DNA of 64,000 nt from Sphagnum compactum (lineage: Eukaryota > Bryophyta > Sphagnopsida > Sphagnales): the NCBI GenBank assembly GCA_965153455.1, contig OZ234498.1, forward strand, positions 10,354,001-10,418,000, read 5' to 3'. The notes under the pieces are model-generated. The model worked only from the letters and a program-made list of their open reading frames with translations, was not told where the DNA came from and searched no databases. Shown here piece after piece: positions 45,431-56,770 of the stretch. Within the stretch, counting starts at the first letter, position 1; each line of letters begins with the position of its first letter. The translations under genes and the position numbers were made by a program.

Positions 45431-48400
45431 CTACAGTTCCAAAACCTCTTTATATACGACATTTCGCATGTATCTATCGGGACCCTGGCCGTTGAAAATC
45501 TTGATGTTTGCACTACTTGTGACCCGTGAAATAGCAACATATAGCTGACCATGGAAATAGACCGGAGACGGCAAATATACCCCAACGTTGTTGAATGTCT
45601 GACCTTGACTCTTGTTGATTGTGATCGCAAATGCCACTCGAACTGGAAATTGACGACGACGCAAAACAAATGGCCAATCAGTCCCAGAGGGGGACATGAT
45701 GATGCGAGGTATGAACACACGTTTGCCGACATTGTTTCCTGTAATGATTTCCGCTTCAATGACACGCTAACCCAATCTTTTGACAATCAACCTCGTACCA
45801 TTGCACAATCCTATTGATTGATTGAGATTACGCAACAAAAAGATTGGCACACCCACTTTGAGTTCCAACTCATGATTTGCGATACCGCTAAATTGCAAAG
45901 TGTTTAAAAATTCCACCGGATACAATGAATCCATTAAAACTCCTGCAGCAACACTTGCACCTTCTTCTGTTAGAGTCAAAGAATTTGCGCTTAGGTACGT
46001 GTGCGATTCTTCAGATAATGCATTGTTGACTTCATCAACGTTAGTATTTTTGGGGGCTAGAATGTTGCGTTGCATAAGATACATGGCATCTCCAGAGTGG
46101 CACCGGTGATCCGGATAGATGGTTCGAATTAATCCTTTTAAGCTGCAATCTTCTGTTGGCACCCTCATATGGGATGGAATCTTGATCCAATCTGGATCGA
46201 CACCTTCTTCTTCTGCAATGGCAGGAAGATTACCGTCTCCAACATTCAACACCCATTTGGCAAACTCTCGCTGCTCTTCAGAATTGGTTGCCATGACTCG
46301 CATGTTGATATGAAGACGAAGAATTGTAACATGCTACCAAAGATGCGATCGAGGCAAGGAAACACTAACAATGTCTTCTCGTCCCTCCTTGGGAACAACA
46401 GGCAAGATCTGTCGAAAATCCCCACCAAGGACCACGGTCTTCCCACCAAAGATTTTCTCGGTTGCCTGTGCGTCATCCAATTGCATCAAATCACGCAAGG
46501 TGCGATCAACAGCTTCGAAAGTTCGGCGATGCATCATCGATGCCTCATCCCAAATGATCAGATCAGCTTTACGCACCAACTCGGCCACTTTCATCTGTTG
46601 TGTGATGTTGCAAGTTGACTCATCGTGCAGATCAATCGGAATCTTGAATCTTGAATGGGCGGTTCTGCCGCCCAGAAACAACTAAGATGCAATTCCTGAT
46701 GAGGCCACTGCAAGCACGATTTTGCCTTGCCCTCGTAGACGGGATAGAAGTGTTGTCCAAACAAATGTTTTGCCGGTTCCACCACTGCCATACACAAAGA
46801 ATAGTTTGCCCTCTTTGTTTGTCACGACATTCAAAATAGTTTCATATGCGTTGCGCTGATCATCATTGAGCCTATCTTCTGCATTGTCTGCATCTGTGGT
46901 CAATGAATGTTGATCATAAGCCAACTCTTCTTTGACCAATCGGTTTCCTCCATGAACAGAAGGGATGTAATTAGACTTGGGAAGCGTTGGAAAATCTTCC
47001 AGGCGGTGTCCATTGTGCATGAGAACCTGATCGATCTCATACAATGCACGATCCTTAAGCGCATCTTCAGAAAGGGTAACAGTTGGATCAGCACGCTCGC
47101 AGCATGTCATTGCTTCAATGTCATCGCTCAAAAACTCCCAATGTCCATCCTATAACTGTCTAGGATTCGTGACCTCACAAAACATCAACATGGAGGCAAA
47201 CATGTCACGAAGCTGTCGTCCTGAGGCCCAAACATCGGCTTCTTCCAAGGCTTGATGCCATTCATTGTCGTCTGCAAGCAAACCCATCGCAATGCATGCA
47301 TCTTTGAATGTGTCGTGCTCTCTACCATCCACTGTCCGCAAATGCTCGTAGGATGTGGCACCTTTGACGCAGTTCAGCAGCATTCGCAAATAATAACGTT
47401 CACCCGATGTCGGGTGTGCATAATACATGCGACCAATGGCAAAGCCTCTCTTGCGCATTGTCCATCGCTTCAACTTCCGATTCCATACCCATTGTTGAGG
47501 GAACTGATCGAACGTAAGGCTTCGTGCAACTTCCGATTCTTGGTTTGTTTTGAACCATTATGTGAGCATCGTTCTGGAAATGGCTGACCGTGTTGCCACT
47601 TCCTGCACATCATCGTCATCGTCAAACAGCACCATTTGCTGATTGGGCAAATGGTATTGCAGACGCTCAACGGTAGGAAACCGCTCATGCATATCAAACT
47701 TGAAGATGCGCCACGATGCTTCCGATGCAGATACATAGCGACAGTCGAGATATTTTTTAATTTCACTAGTTTCGACCACATTTCCTTTGGTGGCATTGTC
47801 GTTCTGGCGTGAGATCTCAACAGTTGCACGATCATGTCCTTTATATACGTACTTGAATAGATATTTGACTACACGAATATTGTTGCAAACCTCAACGTTG
47901 ATGTGCGCATTGTATTTGGTCGATAAATAGACATTGTGCGGTACCACCCAACGATTGTCCAATTCAATGCCATGAACCAAAACTGTGTGCCTTGTATCTC
48001 TACGCCGATAAATAGGGTATCCGTTTACATCCATCACCGTCTCGGATTGGAACTTGCGTGGATATTGTTTTTTGCATTTGCCTTCTTCCATGCACGGGGC
48101 ATTTGGAAACGCAGCTCCACATGGACCATGCATCATGCATCTGGCAACCGTCTCGTGGGCCAACTTGTTTATTTCTGAATCCGGAAGTTCAACACTGATC
48201 ATGTGGTCTACATCCTCGACCGTGTGTGGCTTGTAGTCTTCGGTAAAGAAGATGAGAATGTGTGCATGCGGCAGCCCACGCTTTTGAAATTCAACAACAT
48301 AGATTCCTGCAATCGTGCGTCCCAGAATATGGTTCTTGTGAATGTCATTGATCAACTCCTTCAGCTTGATTTTGAACACTCGGGTTACCAAATCAGGTCG

Positions 48401-49990
48401 ATCCTGAGGTTGCTGTCCAAGTAGCAACGCTCTTTTGATTTCAAGCCATTGGGGATTACAAGTGAATGTAACAAACACATTCGGGCAGCCGGCCCATCTA
48501 CAGATTGCCATGGCATCTTGATAATTCTGAACCATGTGACGTGGACCTACTATGAAAGAAGATGGCAGAATGATCCTCTGTCCAATGGCAGCAGCACTAT
48601 TGTCACCTGCAGCAATGGCGTCTTGAAGGCCTTGATAAAGATCCGCGCGAAATTTTTTTTTATTCAGGCGCAGATACTTCAAGCGATTTTGTTCGATAGC
48701 CGCATAAGCATCCACAATGTATTGATGCCGCAATCGGTCACCCCGAAGCAACGCAATGCCATCAGTGTCTCGATGTTGAAGTCGATAACCATAAAATTCC
48801 GCCATTGTCACATTGCAATGTTTTCTTTGAAGCTCAGATTCTCCCGCATGGTCTTCATCCAAATCCGCATCAGCAACAACACCATTGAGCAGAATATTCG
48901 GATGTCATCCATCCTCACCGTAAGGAAATAACAACAGATAATGTAAAGCCATGTATCCCACATGTAGTTCGGAAATGCGCTGAAACGGGCCAACTTGCTG
49001 AGCAAGCACGACGTCACATCTGTTTACAACCTTAGAACCATCTCCTACCATTAATGCAGCGACTTCATCGGCCATCGGCACATTGTATCGGCGGGCATCC
49101 TTTGTTCGAGAGGCAATGAGACGCAATTTTAGATCCATGGGAGCACCTTCTGTTGCCATCATATCCCTTGCCATTTTGAACACTTCAACATAGGGATTGA
49201 TATTGTACATCATGGTCAACAACCGATCCAACGTCGTTGGATCAAGCGAGGGCATAACGACATGGCGGTTTTGACGTTCGCGTTTCGTATCATGAATGTA
49301 TAGCTGTGCAAACTGTGGCCGTTGTCCTTCGGCAGGACATAGGGATTCGATTTTGTGATAAAGTTCACCTTGAATGCGAAAGGAGTATGGTCCAGGGCTT
49401 CCTGTTACCGAGTCATCAACTTCGGCACCGAGCGAAGTGAATGCCAACACCAAATTGTACATGCGAATATGATCTCGAAATTTGACGGCACTGCTTTCTT
49501 TGCTAGTTAAAAGAACTTCCAGCTCTTACGGTGTTGCAGGAAGATTCGGCAATAGAACTTTGCCATTTTCGCAACATAGAGAAAATTGTGGGTTGTTGTT
49601 CCTCGACTTTGCCGATCGTTCTTTGATCCACATTTTTGCGTTGCAAATCCACATATTGTGTCCATTTCTCCACAATCCCATCGTCCCGAGGCTAACGCAT
49701 CTTCGTCTCGAAACAATTGTAATGCGTCATTGCGAAGAGAAGGCTGTTCACGTTGCTTAGCATGCCGTTCTCTGTTTAGGCGATTGCAACGTTCAGGTGC
49801 AGATTCTGAGGTGCCTTGATTGAATTCTGTTGGAACATCAATATGTGGAACAGGATTTTCCAAAAAGTCAGTTTGCTCGTCATTCCGTTGAACTTCTAGG
49901 TGCTGCCAAAGGGCCGTCAAAGCTGCCAAAGCACTACCATGTTGTGCAATGAGTGCACGCATATGTTCTTGTATGTCTTCGGGCATCTTG
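45431..49990 (-). pseudogene. Helitron Rep/helicase polyprotein, decayed
   Basis: One minus-strand frame carries almost the whole Helitron protein. It has an N-terminal Cys-rich segment (DCGEMDTICGF, 49.7 kb), the Helitron-like N domain (LLFPYGEDG), and a Rep nuclease with the HUH motif GLPHAHIL and the two-Tyr motif YLFKYVYKG (48.86-47.56 kb). A Pif1-type helicase follows, with Walker A GSGGTGKT (46.75 kb), Walker B IIWDEASM, GGDFRQILPV and, near the end, [16 protein letters not shown] and YVAISRV. Breaks: a one-base deletion near 49646, TAA at 49526-49528, TGA at 48905-48907 (where the family has Trp), TAA at 47558-47560, and TAG at 47150, 46682, 46334 and 45767. Between breaks the protein is well kept, so inactivation is fairly recent. 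The exact 5' TC end was not found. Confidence 0.9.
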
Positions 49991-52115
49991 GGGCGGGGGG
50001 TTTCTCCTGCACTCTTCTATGCTAATGCCGTGTGTGTGGACATTGTTGAAGTCTAGCTACATCAACTGAAGAATTATGCAGGCAGCGCTACTGGTGTCAA
50101 AACGTGAGCCAAAATCAATCCCCGGGGTGGCGGAGGAAATGAAAGTCCATGGCTTATTAGTTTGTACTTACTTATTTGCTCAAGGCGTTGTTGATTCTTG
50201 CAAAGATCACAATAGAGAAGAAAAGAAAGTGTGTGTGTGTGAGAGAGAGAGAGTATTTCAAAGCAGTATTGTATGGACTTATCAAAATCCATCTTCTATC
50301 ATTTGAATGTGATTAACTTACTGTGTAGTATTGGACTTATTTATTAAATGACAAAGAGGGACTGGATAGGTATTGGACTATATAGTGGGTGAAGGGCATT
50401 TCCAAAAGTAAGGGACCTAGAACGACACAATAGCCAAGTTTGGGCTCACATTTTGCAAATGTTCTCAACTCATGTGCTCCACCCATAGTTAAAGCATGAG
50501 GAAAGCATTATCGGGAACTTGAACATATATATCATAGTCACTGAACGGATTCAGCAAATGTTTGCCAAATAATTAATATATTTAGAATCTTAAACGTTGG
50601 CTCTGGATTTTTGATTTTTTGAAAATTTTAGTATAGATAATATCATTAGCAAGAAACACCAAATTGTAACGACTATATAGCAATCCTGGTTTGTGTAAAC
50701 TGTGTGTGATGGGTGTTTGGCCCCCATAGACCTGAGTTCTCAAATCCCAAATCTGACCCCCAGAAACTTATTTTTGTTGATTTTGGCATTATTGGTAATT
50801 GTTTTTTTCAAAATTTAATTAATTTGAAAATAATATAATTAATGTTGAATTTGTTAAAGAGTATGATAAATCAGGAGGAGTAAATTAGGAAGGGGGAGGG
50901 TTCTTTACACCTTAAGTGTAACATCGTCACCCCCTTCCCTCTCGAGGAGTCTAATCTCACCAAAGACACCAACATGACTGTTACTTGGATCCACCAGGAC
51001 CTTGTGTTGCTACAATGCAAATGACAACTTACCATGATTATTTAAATACTTGTGAATATCAAAGTTTTGACTTGGAGAAGAGTTTAGAAGTTGTGGAAGC
51101 ATGTGGACCCAATGATCTGCAACCGAGCCTAGGGCGCCAGCCACAAAGAAGATCAGCAACAATGTTCAGCCGATCTTGGCCCCATAAAATGGCAACAGAT
51201 TTGCCTTCAGGATCAAGAACTTGAAATGTTGGTGCTCCAATGCCACCAAGTTCCTGCACTTGCCATCCCTCCCAAATTAGTTCCAGGCACCATTATTTTA
51301 AACTCAATGCCCAAATAAAATGCCAGACTCTAGGACCTCTTCATATGGTTCTTCAAAGGCAACAATGTAGACTTATGAGATGAAACCTGCTCAAAACAGT
51401 TGGATTCCAGCCTTGAAATGCTTTGCACTAGACGGTGCCTAACTATCCACATACTACACTGCAGAGGCACTAATAATCTGTTGGAGGAGTGCTGCAGTCT
51501 TGGGGTAGTCTGCTCACAGAGGTGAGAAAGTCCAGTTCCTTGATAGAGGTATCAATGTGCTAAGGATATATTGTCAGAAGGCTGTCACACCCAACACAGA
51601 TTCCATTGCTGTGAACGGAGTTCAGTCCAGCAGTGGGCTACTCAACAGATCTCTTTGTTCACAAGGTTTACCAGATCCTTTTGTGGAAAAGAGGGGCGGA
51701 GCTTAAGACACCTTCAGAAGAAGGGGTGCAAGGGTTTTTGGAGTGCGTGAGTTCAGACCTCAAGCAGCATGTCAGGAGGTCAAAAGTCATCCTTGATGCC
51801 CCTCAAGAGCTTGATTCGGGAGTTTCAGGAGATGAAGGGAGGGATAGGGAGCATTTCAAGGCGGAGTTTTGAAATTAGGCACCATCTCAAAGGACGTTCA
51901 AGTGGGGTGGTGCTGGATGAAACTCAGCTAAAGGCTGAGTCTTAAGAACAGCAACAGCAGCAGCAGAATTGCTGGGCTAACATGCCTCCAAAGCTCCTCC
52001 GAGATGTAATTAAGCGGATAAAGCTAGTAATAAAAAAACAAAATTTGCATTAAGGAAAGTAGAAGATTTTACCTAGCCAGAAAATTTTGCAACTGCTGTA
52101 CTCAGTGGGTCGATA
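49991..52115. other. Helitron 5' side and intergenic DNA
   Basis: The Helitron 5' end must lie somewhere here, but no clear A|TC terminus stands out. Near 50327 and 50371 a 'gtattggact' motif repeats. At 50880-50955 a partial family-2 MITE end ('aggaagggggagggttctt') is seen. A 66-codon minus-strand frame (51259-51059) with the segment ELGGIGAPTFQVLDPEGKSV looks protein-like, but I cannot assign it. Confidence 0.45.
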
Positions 52116-52121
52116 ACATAC

Positions 52122-52245
52122 ACTGATCTTTGAAATTGAAACTGGATCCAAGAAACCTTTGATGGTGCTCCACAACATTCTAAAGCCTGGACCTGCATTA
52201 ATGATGAACATCTTATGCCATGTTTGCATCATCAAAACCACACAC
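52122..52245 (-). pseudogene. SEC14-like lipid-transfer domain exon, isolated
   Basis: On the minus strand the frame reads [12 protein letters not shown], then [13 protein letters not shown] and S-I-S-K-I-S, followed by a good donor (GTATGT at 52121-52116). This is the signature MFIxNAGxGFxxLWxxxKxFLDPxTxxKI stretch of plant SEC14/SFH phosphatidylinositol transfer proteins. The 5' boundary is unclear: a CAG acceptor lies at 52246-52248, but the residues before HKMF do not match the family. Neither the preceding nor the following SEC14 exon is found nearby. It is most likely a captured or relic exon. Confidence 0.7.
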
Positions 52246-52362
52246 CTGCTAATCAGTTTCAAGCATGCACACAACTTTGGGTCAGGAAGATGTGCCAATC
52301 TCTGACTTGTGCATGCGTCCAAATGTAAATGTGACATAGCACACAGCCATCAAATTTCACCC

Positions 52363-52419
52363 CAGGTCCTTGATGATTATATCAATTGAAGGTCTATTGT
52401 AATAATCATCAAGGACCTG
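52363..52419. repeat. Perfect 18-bp inverted repeat
   Basis: Arms 52363-52380 and 52402-52419 (CAGGTCCTTGATGATTAT and its complement) with a 21-nt loop, about 120 bp upstream (on the minus strand) of the SEC14-like exon. Confidence 0.85.
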
Positions 52420-54300
52420 AGAGAGAAACCACATTAAAAGGAGCATGAATTTCAAACCACGTTTGTTTCCATGTGGATTTTGCGTGGGCGCTGATGGGAA
52501 GGAACTTGGGAACAGTTTAAAATGCAAAAGCTACTTATTCAATCCACGTCGTTTTGTCCATTGACCTGGGAAAAGAAGAAGCGACAACAAACAGCCATCC
52601 TCCAGCCCCCCCAAGATGTTGCCCAAGACTTAGCACAGATCTGAAAGTTGCTCAAAACGTGGGATTGACACACAAAAGAGTCTATGGCTTTAAGCCTGAG
52701 GGAAGAAGCGTCTGCTGTGCGGGAGCTTGCAAGGGCGGTTGAGAGGCCATCCCGCACCCGCGTGCACACGGACACATTGTCCCACCCTTCGACTTCACGT
52801 CCTCGCTATATTTAGCTACTGTTGTAGCTACTGTCCGTCCGGATTCAGGGGAAGCTACTTTCTTCCTTTACTATATGTAATGTTGAAACTTGGATTTTCT
52901 TTGTAATTTCCCACTGAATGGCTTTGAAATAAAAAATGTACTTGTAAAGTTTAAATAGAGTGGGTGGATATATGTTTATTTTACTTTCCATTATTTCTAA
53001 TTAGTCTACTGAAAAGCTTTTTAAAACTTCTATTGAATATTAATTCATAGCTAGCAAGAAATATTCATAGGTTCAACAAGTCTTGTTTTAAGAATCTTTC
53101 AATTCTATTCCATTACAAAAATTCTATGAGAATACATATGTAATTAACTAATTTCTCAAGCTTCAACACATCTCAAAACCTCAAATGAACAAAATTTCAC
53201 TCCCCAAAAAACATAAGATGTAAATGTACATTCCCGCTTCGAGATAAAAATTTCTAGATAAAAATTTCTATGGAGCCCATTTCAAGAATCATAGAAGAGA
53301 AGAACCCTTCATTTTCAAAATTATAATTTAAATCTTATTTTTAAAGTTGAGGTCATTCATCTTGAAAGGCTCTAAAAAGGTTCTCAATAAAGGTAATGAC
53401 CGGTAACAAGGTTAGTAAATACCCTTTATGAACCTTTATTGACTTTTAAAGAAGACCATCATTATCCTAATTATAATAAAATTGATTACTCAAAAAAAAT
53501 TCCAATTTAGTAATCCAATCATTATAGAACTTGGGAAGGTTCAAATTTTCACCTTTAACAATGACCCACTATAAGTATAATTAACATTTATTTTCACGTG
53601 TTTTAAAGTGGTAAACTAAGTTAATGTTAAAATTATGTGATTTGTTTATATAATAATGCTTGAAATATAACATCATAACATTGTGATAAATTTTAATTGA
53701 ATATAGAGTACCCAAAAGCATTTGTTAATGATAGTAACTAGTGTTGTCATTTAAGCAATGAAACTATTATAAAAAAAAGACAATTTGACCAATTTTAGTT
53801 TGTCACATGAACATGTTAAAAACCATCTAGGATTACAAATTAAGGGCAGAGGATGCACGTGTGGGTCATGTTACCATGTTTCACCATATATTAGGTTTTT
53901 TTCATTTTATATGTCATTTTTATATTAACAATATATGGTATGAGATAGTGTAATGGAATGGTATCAAGATGAATTTGTCTAGTGATATTAGCAAGTGTGT
54001 ATAGTGAACTCTTGTATTGATCCTAACTTTTATTAATGTTACAAATTTGAATTTCATGTTACATGTGTTATGTGGTTTAAAGAATAGAGTTGTTGGATGT
54101 AAGTTTGGTAGAATTATCCAAAGGTGAGTATGCCTCAACAACAATGATGTCAACCAAGGACATTTTTGGTAATTGAACTAAATATCGCATGTGTGGGGAT
54201 TATTGTTTGGTGAACAAATGAACCTATTCGAACAAATATGTTGTGCCCCTATGTATTAAAAGATATTTTCGATGACCTTAAGCAAGTTAAGGTTTTTAAT
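52420..54300. other. Intergenic, GC-richer patch then AT-rich desert
   Basis: 52540-52800 is GC-richer with short open frames on both strands, none recognised. It could be the 5' part of the lost SEC14-like gene. From 52900 the DNA is AT-rich with nothing coding. Confidence 0.4.
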
Positions 54301-54329
54301 ATTTTGAACTTGTAATTTGGTTGTCATCA

Positions 54330-56300
54330 ATTGCTATTGAAAGAGGGTGACAAGGTTAGGACAACATTTTGGGGCATAGATGTGCATGGGAAAGATTATT
54401 TATATCAATGGCAATCCTTGCCTTTTGGTTTGAAGAATGCCCTTGTGAAATTCCAACAAGTTATGGACCAAATGTTGGTGGGTCTTGGTTTTGCCAAATC
54501 TTATAGCAATGACTTTATCATTTTTACCTGAATTCTAAGAAATCATGTGTAGCACCTACAAAAGGTGTTTGAAAGGTTTGAGGAACATAACGTTGAGCTT
54601 CAACCAAGCAAGAGCCATTATTTTTTTGACACTCGTGTGGAAAACCTAGGGCATATGATTTATCATAGAAAATTGAAGGTTCAAAAGGTTAAGGTTGAAA
54701 CCATCTCATAGGTTCCCCAACTAACAAATGTTAGTCCATTATTAACCTTTTTATGATTGTGTAATTATTATCAAAGGTTTATTAAAAGATTTAGTAACAT
54801 TACTAAACCTTTAACCCACCTTTAACCCCAATTGGAGAGGATTGACCATGAGTATATATGGGGCGAAACACATGGATAAGCCTTTTAGGAATGGTTAGGT
54901 TCACATCAACTTTCATTTTGTGACAACACCTATGAAAACAACCTTTTTAGTTACATATTGATCGTAACATTTTAGGGTTGGGAGTCATGCTCACCCAACT
55001 TGAGAATTATGATTGAAAATTCATGGTGGCATATGCAAGTTTGTCCAACAATAAGATGAAAGCAAAATACAACTCATATGAGGGAGAGTGTTTTGTTGTT
55101 TGAGTAATTTCATTTTGTTAATGTTACTTGTATGGTAGCCCATTCACTTTGGTTAAGAATCATTAACCATTTAAATTTTTTATAAAATCAAATTATCTCA
55201 CATTAAAAATTAGCCAAGTGGCCACTTATTTTGCAAAAGTATCATTTTGATATAATTCATAAGGCTAGTAAGGTTAATTGATATGTTGATGGGTTAAGTT
55301 GGAACCCAAGTCCCAACAAAAAGGATATTATTAAGGCTTGTCAACATGGTGATGTGGATTTGGAGGCAATTTAAGGTTGGCATGCCTTTGCATACCTATG
55401 TACTTTGTTGGCATGTTTTAAGGAAACACCTCAAACAAACATAGGTGACAAAGATTTTTGTGATGTGGACATCAAGGCAAAGGATGATGATGCTTCAAAT
55501 ATAGATGAAGATGAACCTATCATTGCATGTACTTGCAAGTAATCAAAGTTCCAATTAGGTTCACACCCAAGGAATGTGACCAATTTGTGCATAAGGCCAA
55601 ATGGTTCAAGTGGGAAGGCAATTATCTCCTATGAGCGTGGATGAATGGATGAATATGGGTTGTGTTTTGCCCAAAATAACATGAAGGCCTTGTGCGGCAT
55701 GTTCATGAAGAATTGGGCCATTTTGGGGTCCTACAAACCTACAACTTGTTCTAGGCATAGTGTTGGTGGTAGGAATGCAACTATAGGTTCAACAATTTGC
55801 TTCTTGATGTGTGGTGTGTGACCAAATGTGGGCATCATTCGATGCAACTACATCTCATCTATAGCCATTACCCACCATGGAGCTTGGATATCAATGAAGT
55901 TTGAATTTTGTTAACCCATTGAATTTCACAATGAGACATAATTAGTATGTTTTGGTTATGATCGAACACTTTTCAAAGTGACTAGAGTTAGTGTCATTAC
56001 CAAATCGTAGTAATGAGGGTGCACGCTATGCATTTTTAGACAAAACACTCAAGAGTTTGGGGCTTAAGCCGAAGTACTCACTAACCACAGTATGGAAATA
56101 TGTGAGTTGTAAAAGTTGTGTGAGAAAACATTGATGGAACATCATGTGAATTCACAAGGTTATCATGAGGCAAACAAACTAGCTAAACAAATGGTGCAAA
56201 TGTTGAAATGAAGTTTGCGAACGTATGGGCTCCAAAAGGACCATACTAGATATTGGGACTTGCAATCACCATAATTAGCCATGGAATATAAGTTTTGTCA
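54330..56300 (+). pseudogene. Ty3-type retrotransposon pol remnant
   Basis: Reverse transcriptase pieces are visible: KTTFWG-like start, YQWQSLPFGLKNA, then FQQVMDQML and, at the catalytic site, YSNDFIIFT where the family has Y-x-D-D. Downstream, out-of-frame and stop-ridden pieces follow in family order: KVFERFEEHNVELQPSKSHYF, LGHMIYHRKL, YYQRFIKRFSNITKPLTHL, then RNase H-like and integrase zinc-binding-like sequence (HEELGHFG near 55.7 kb). No LTRs were identified. It is an ancient, non-functional copy. Confidence 0.75.
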
Positions 56301-56707
56301 ACAAGTTTTTCTTGCATCCGTTTTGCCATATTTTATATTGTTTGGTTGTGAGCCAAGCTACTAGACTCAATCTAACACAATTTGATGATAGTAATTAACT
56401 TGGGTGATCCAAATGTGTGGCTTCAAAAATGTGAACAACAACTAGCTTTGTTCTAACATGTAAATGTTGATGGCTATGGAGAATCTAGCACTTGTTCAAC
56501 ACTAAGATATTTTATGTTACACCAATATTTGGGGAGGTGGTTATTGGCCTCAAGTCCATAGATTCAAGTTGGGAGATTATACGTGCATGTAATAAATAGC
56601 CTTGATTACATTGGATGTGATTATGAGGAGTGTTGTTGTTGGAAAGTCAAGATGGTTAAACATGGAAGGACCATCTGCGTAATTTAGATTGTGTTATTTT
56701 CCTGATG

Positions 56708-56770
56708 TGGATGGTCAAATTGACCCATCCATGATGGTGGTCAAATTGACCCATCCATGATGGTGGTCCC
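56708..56770. repeat. Short tandem duplication, 28-bp period
   Basis: 'ggtcaaattgacccatccat' plus 'gatggt' occurs twice in direct succession. Confidence 0.85.

Noticed and set aside
45431-48907. Possible stop-codon reassignment (TAG read as sense) in the Helitron
   Set aside because: The breaks include TAA and TGA as well as TAG, plus a frameshift, and the host genes here end in TGA or TAA. Ordinary pseudogene decay explains it.
51059-51259. Minus-strand frame with ELGGIGAPTFQVLDPEGKSV
   Set aside because: Looks protein-like, but I could not assign a family or find splice partners. Noted in the region entry only.
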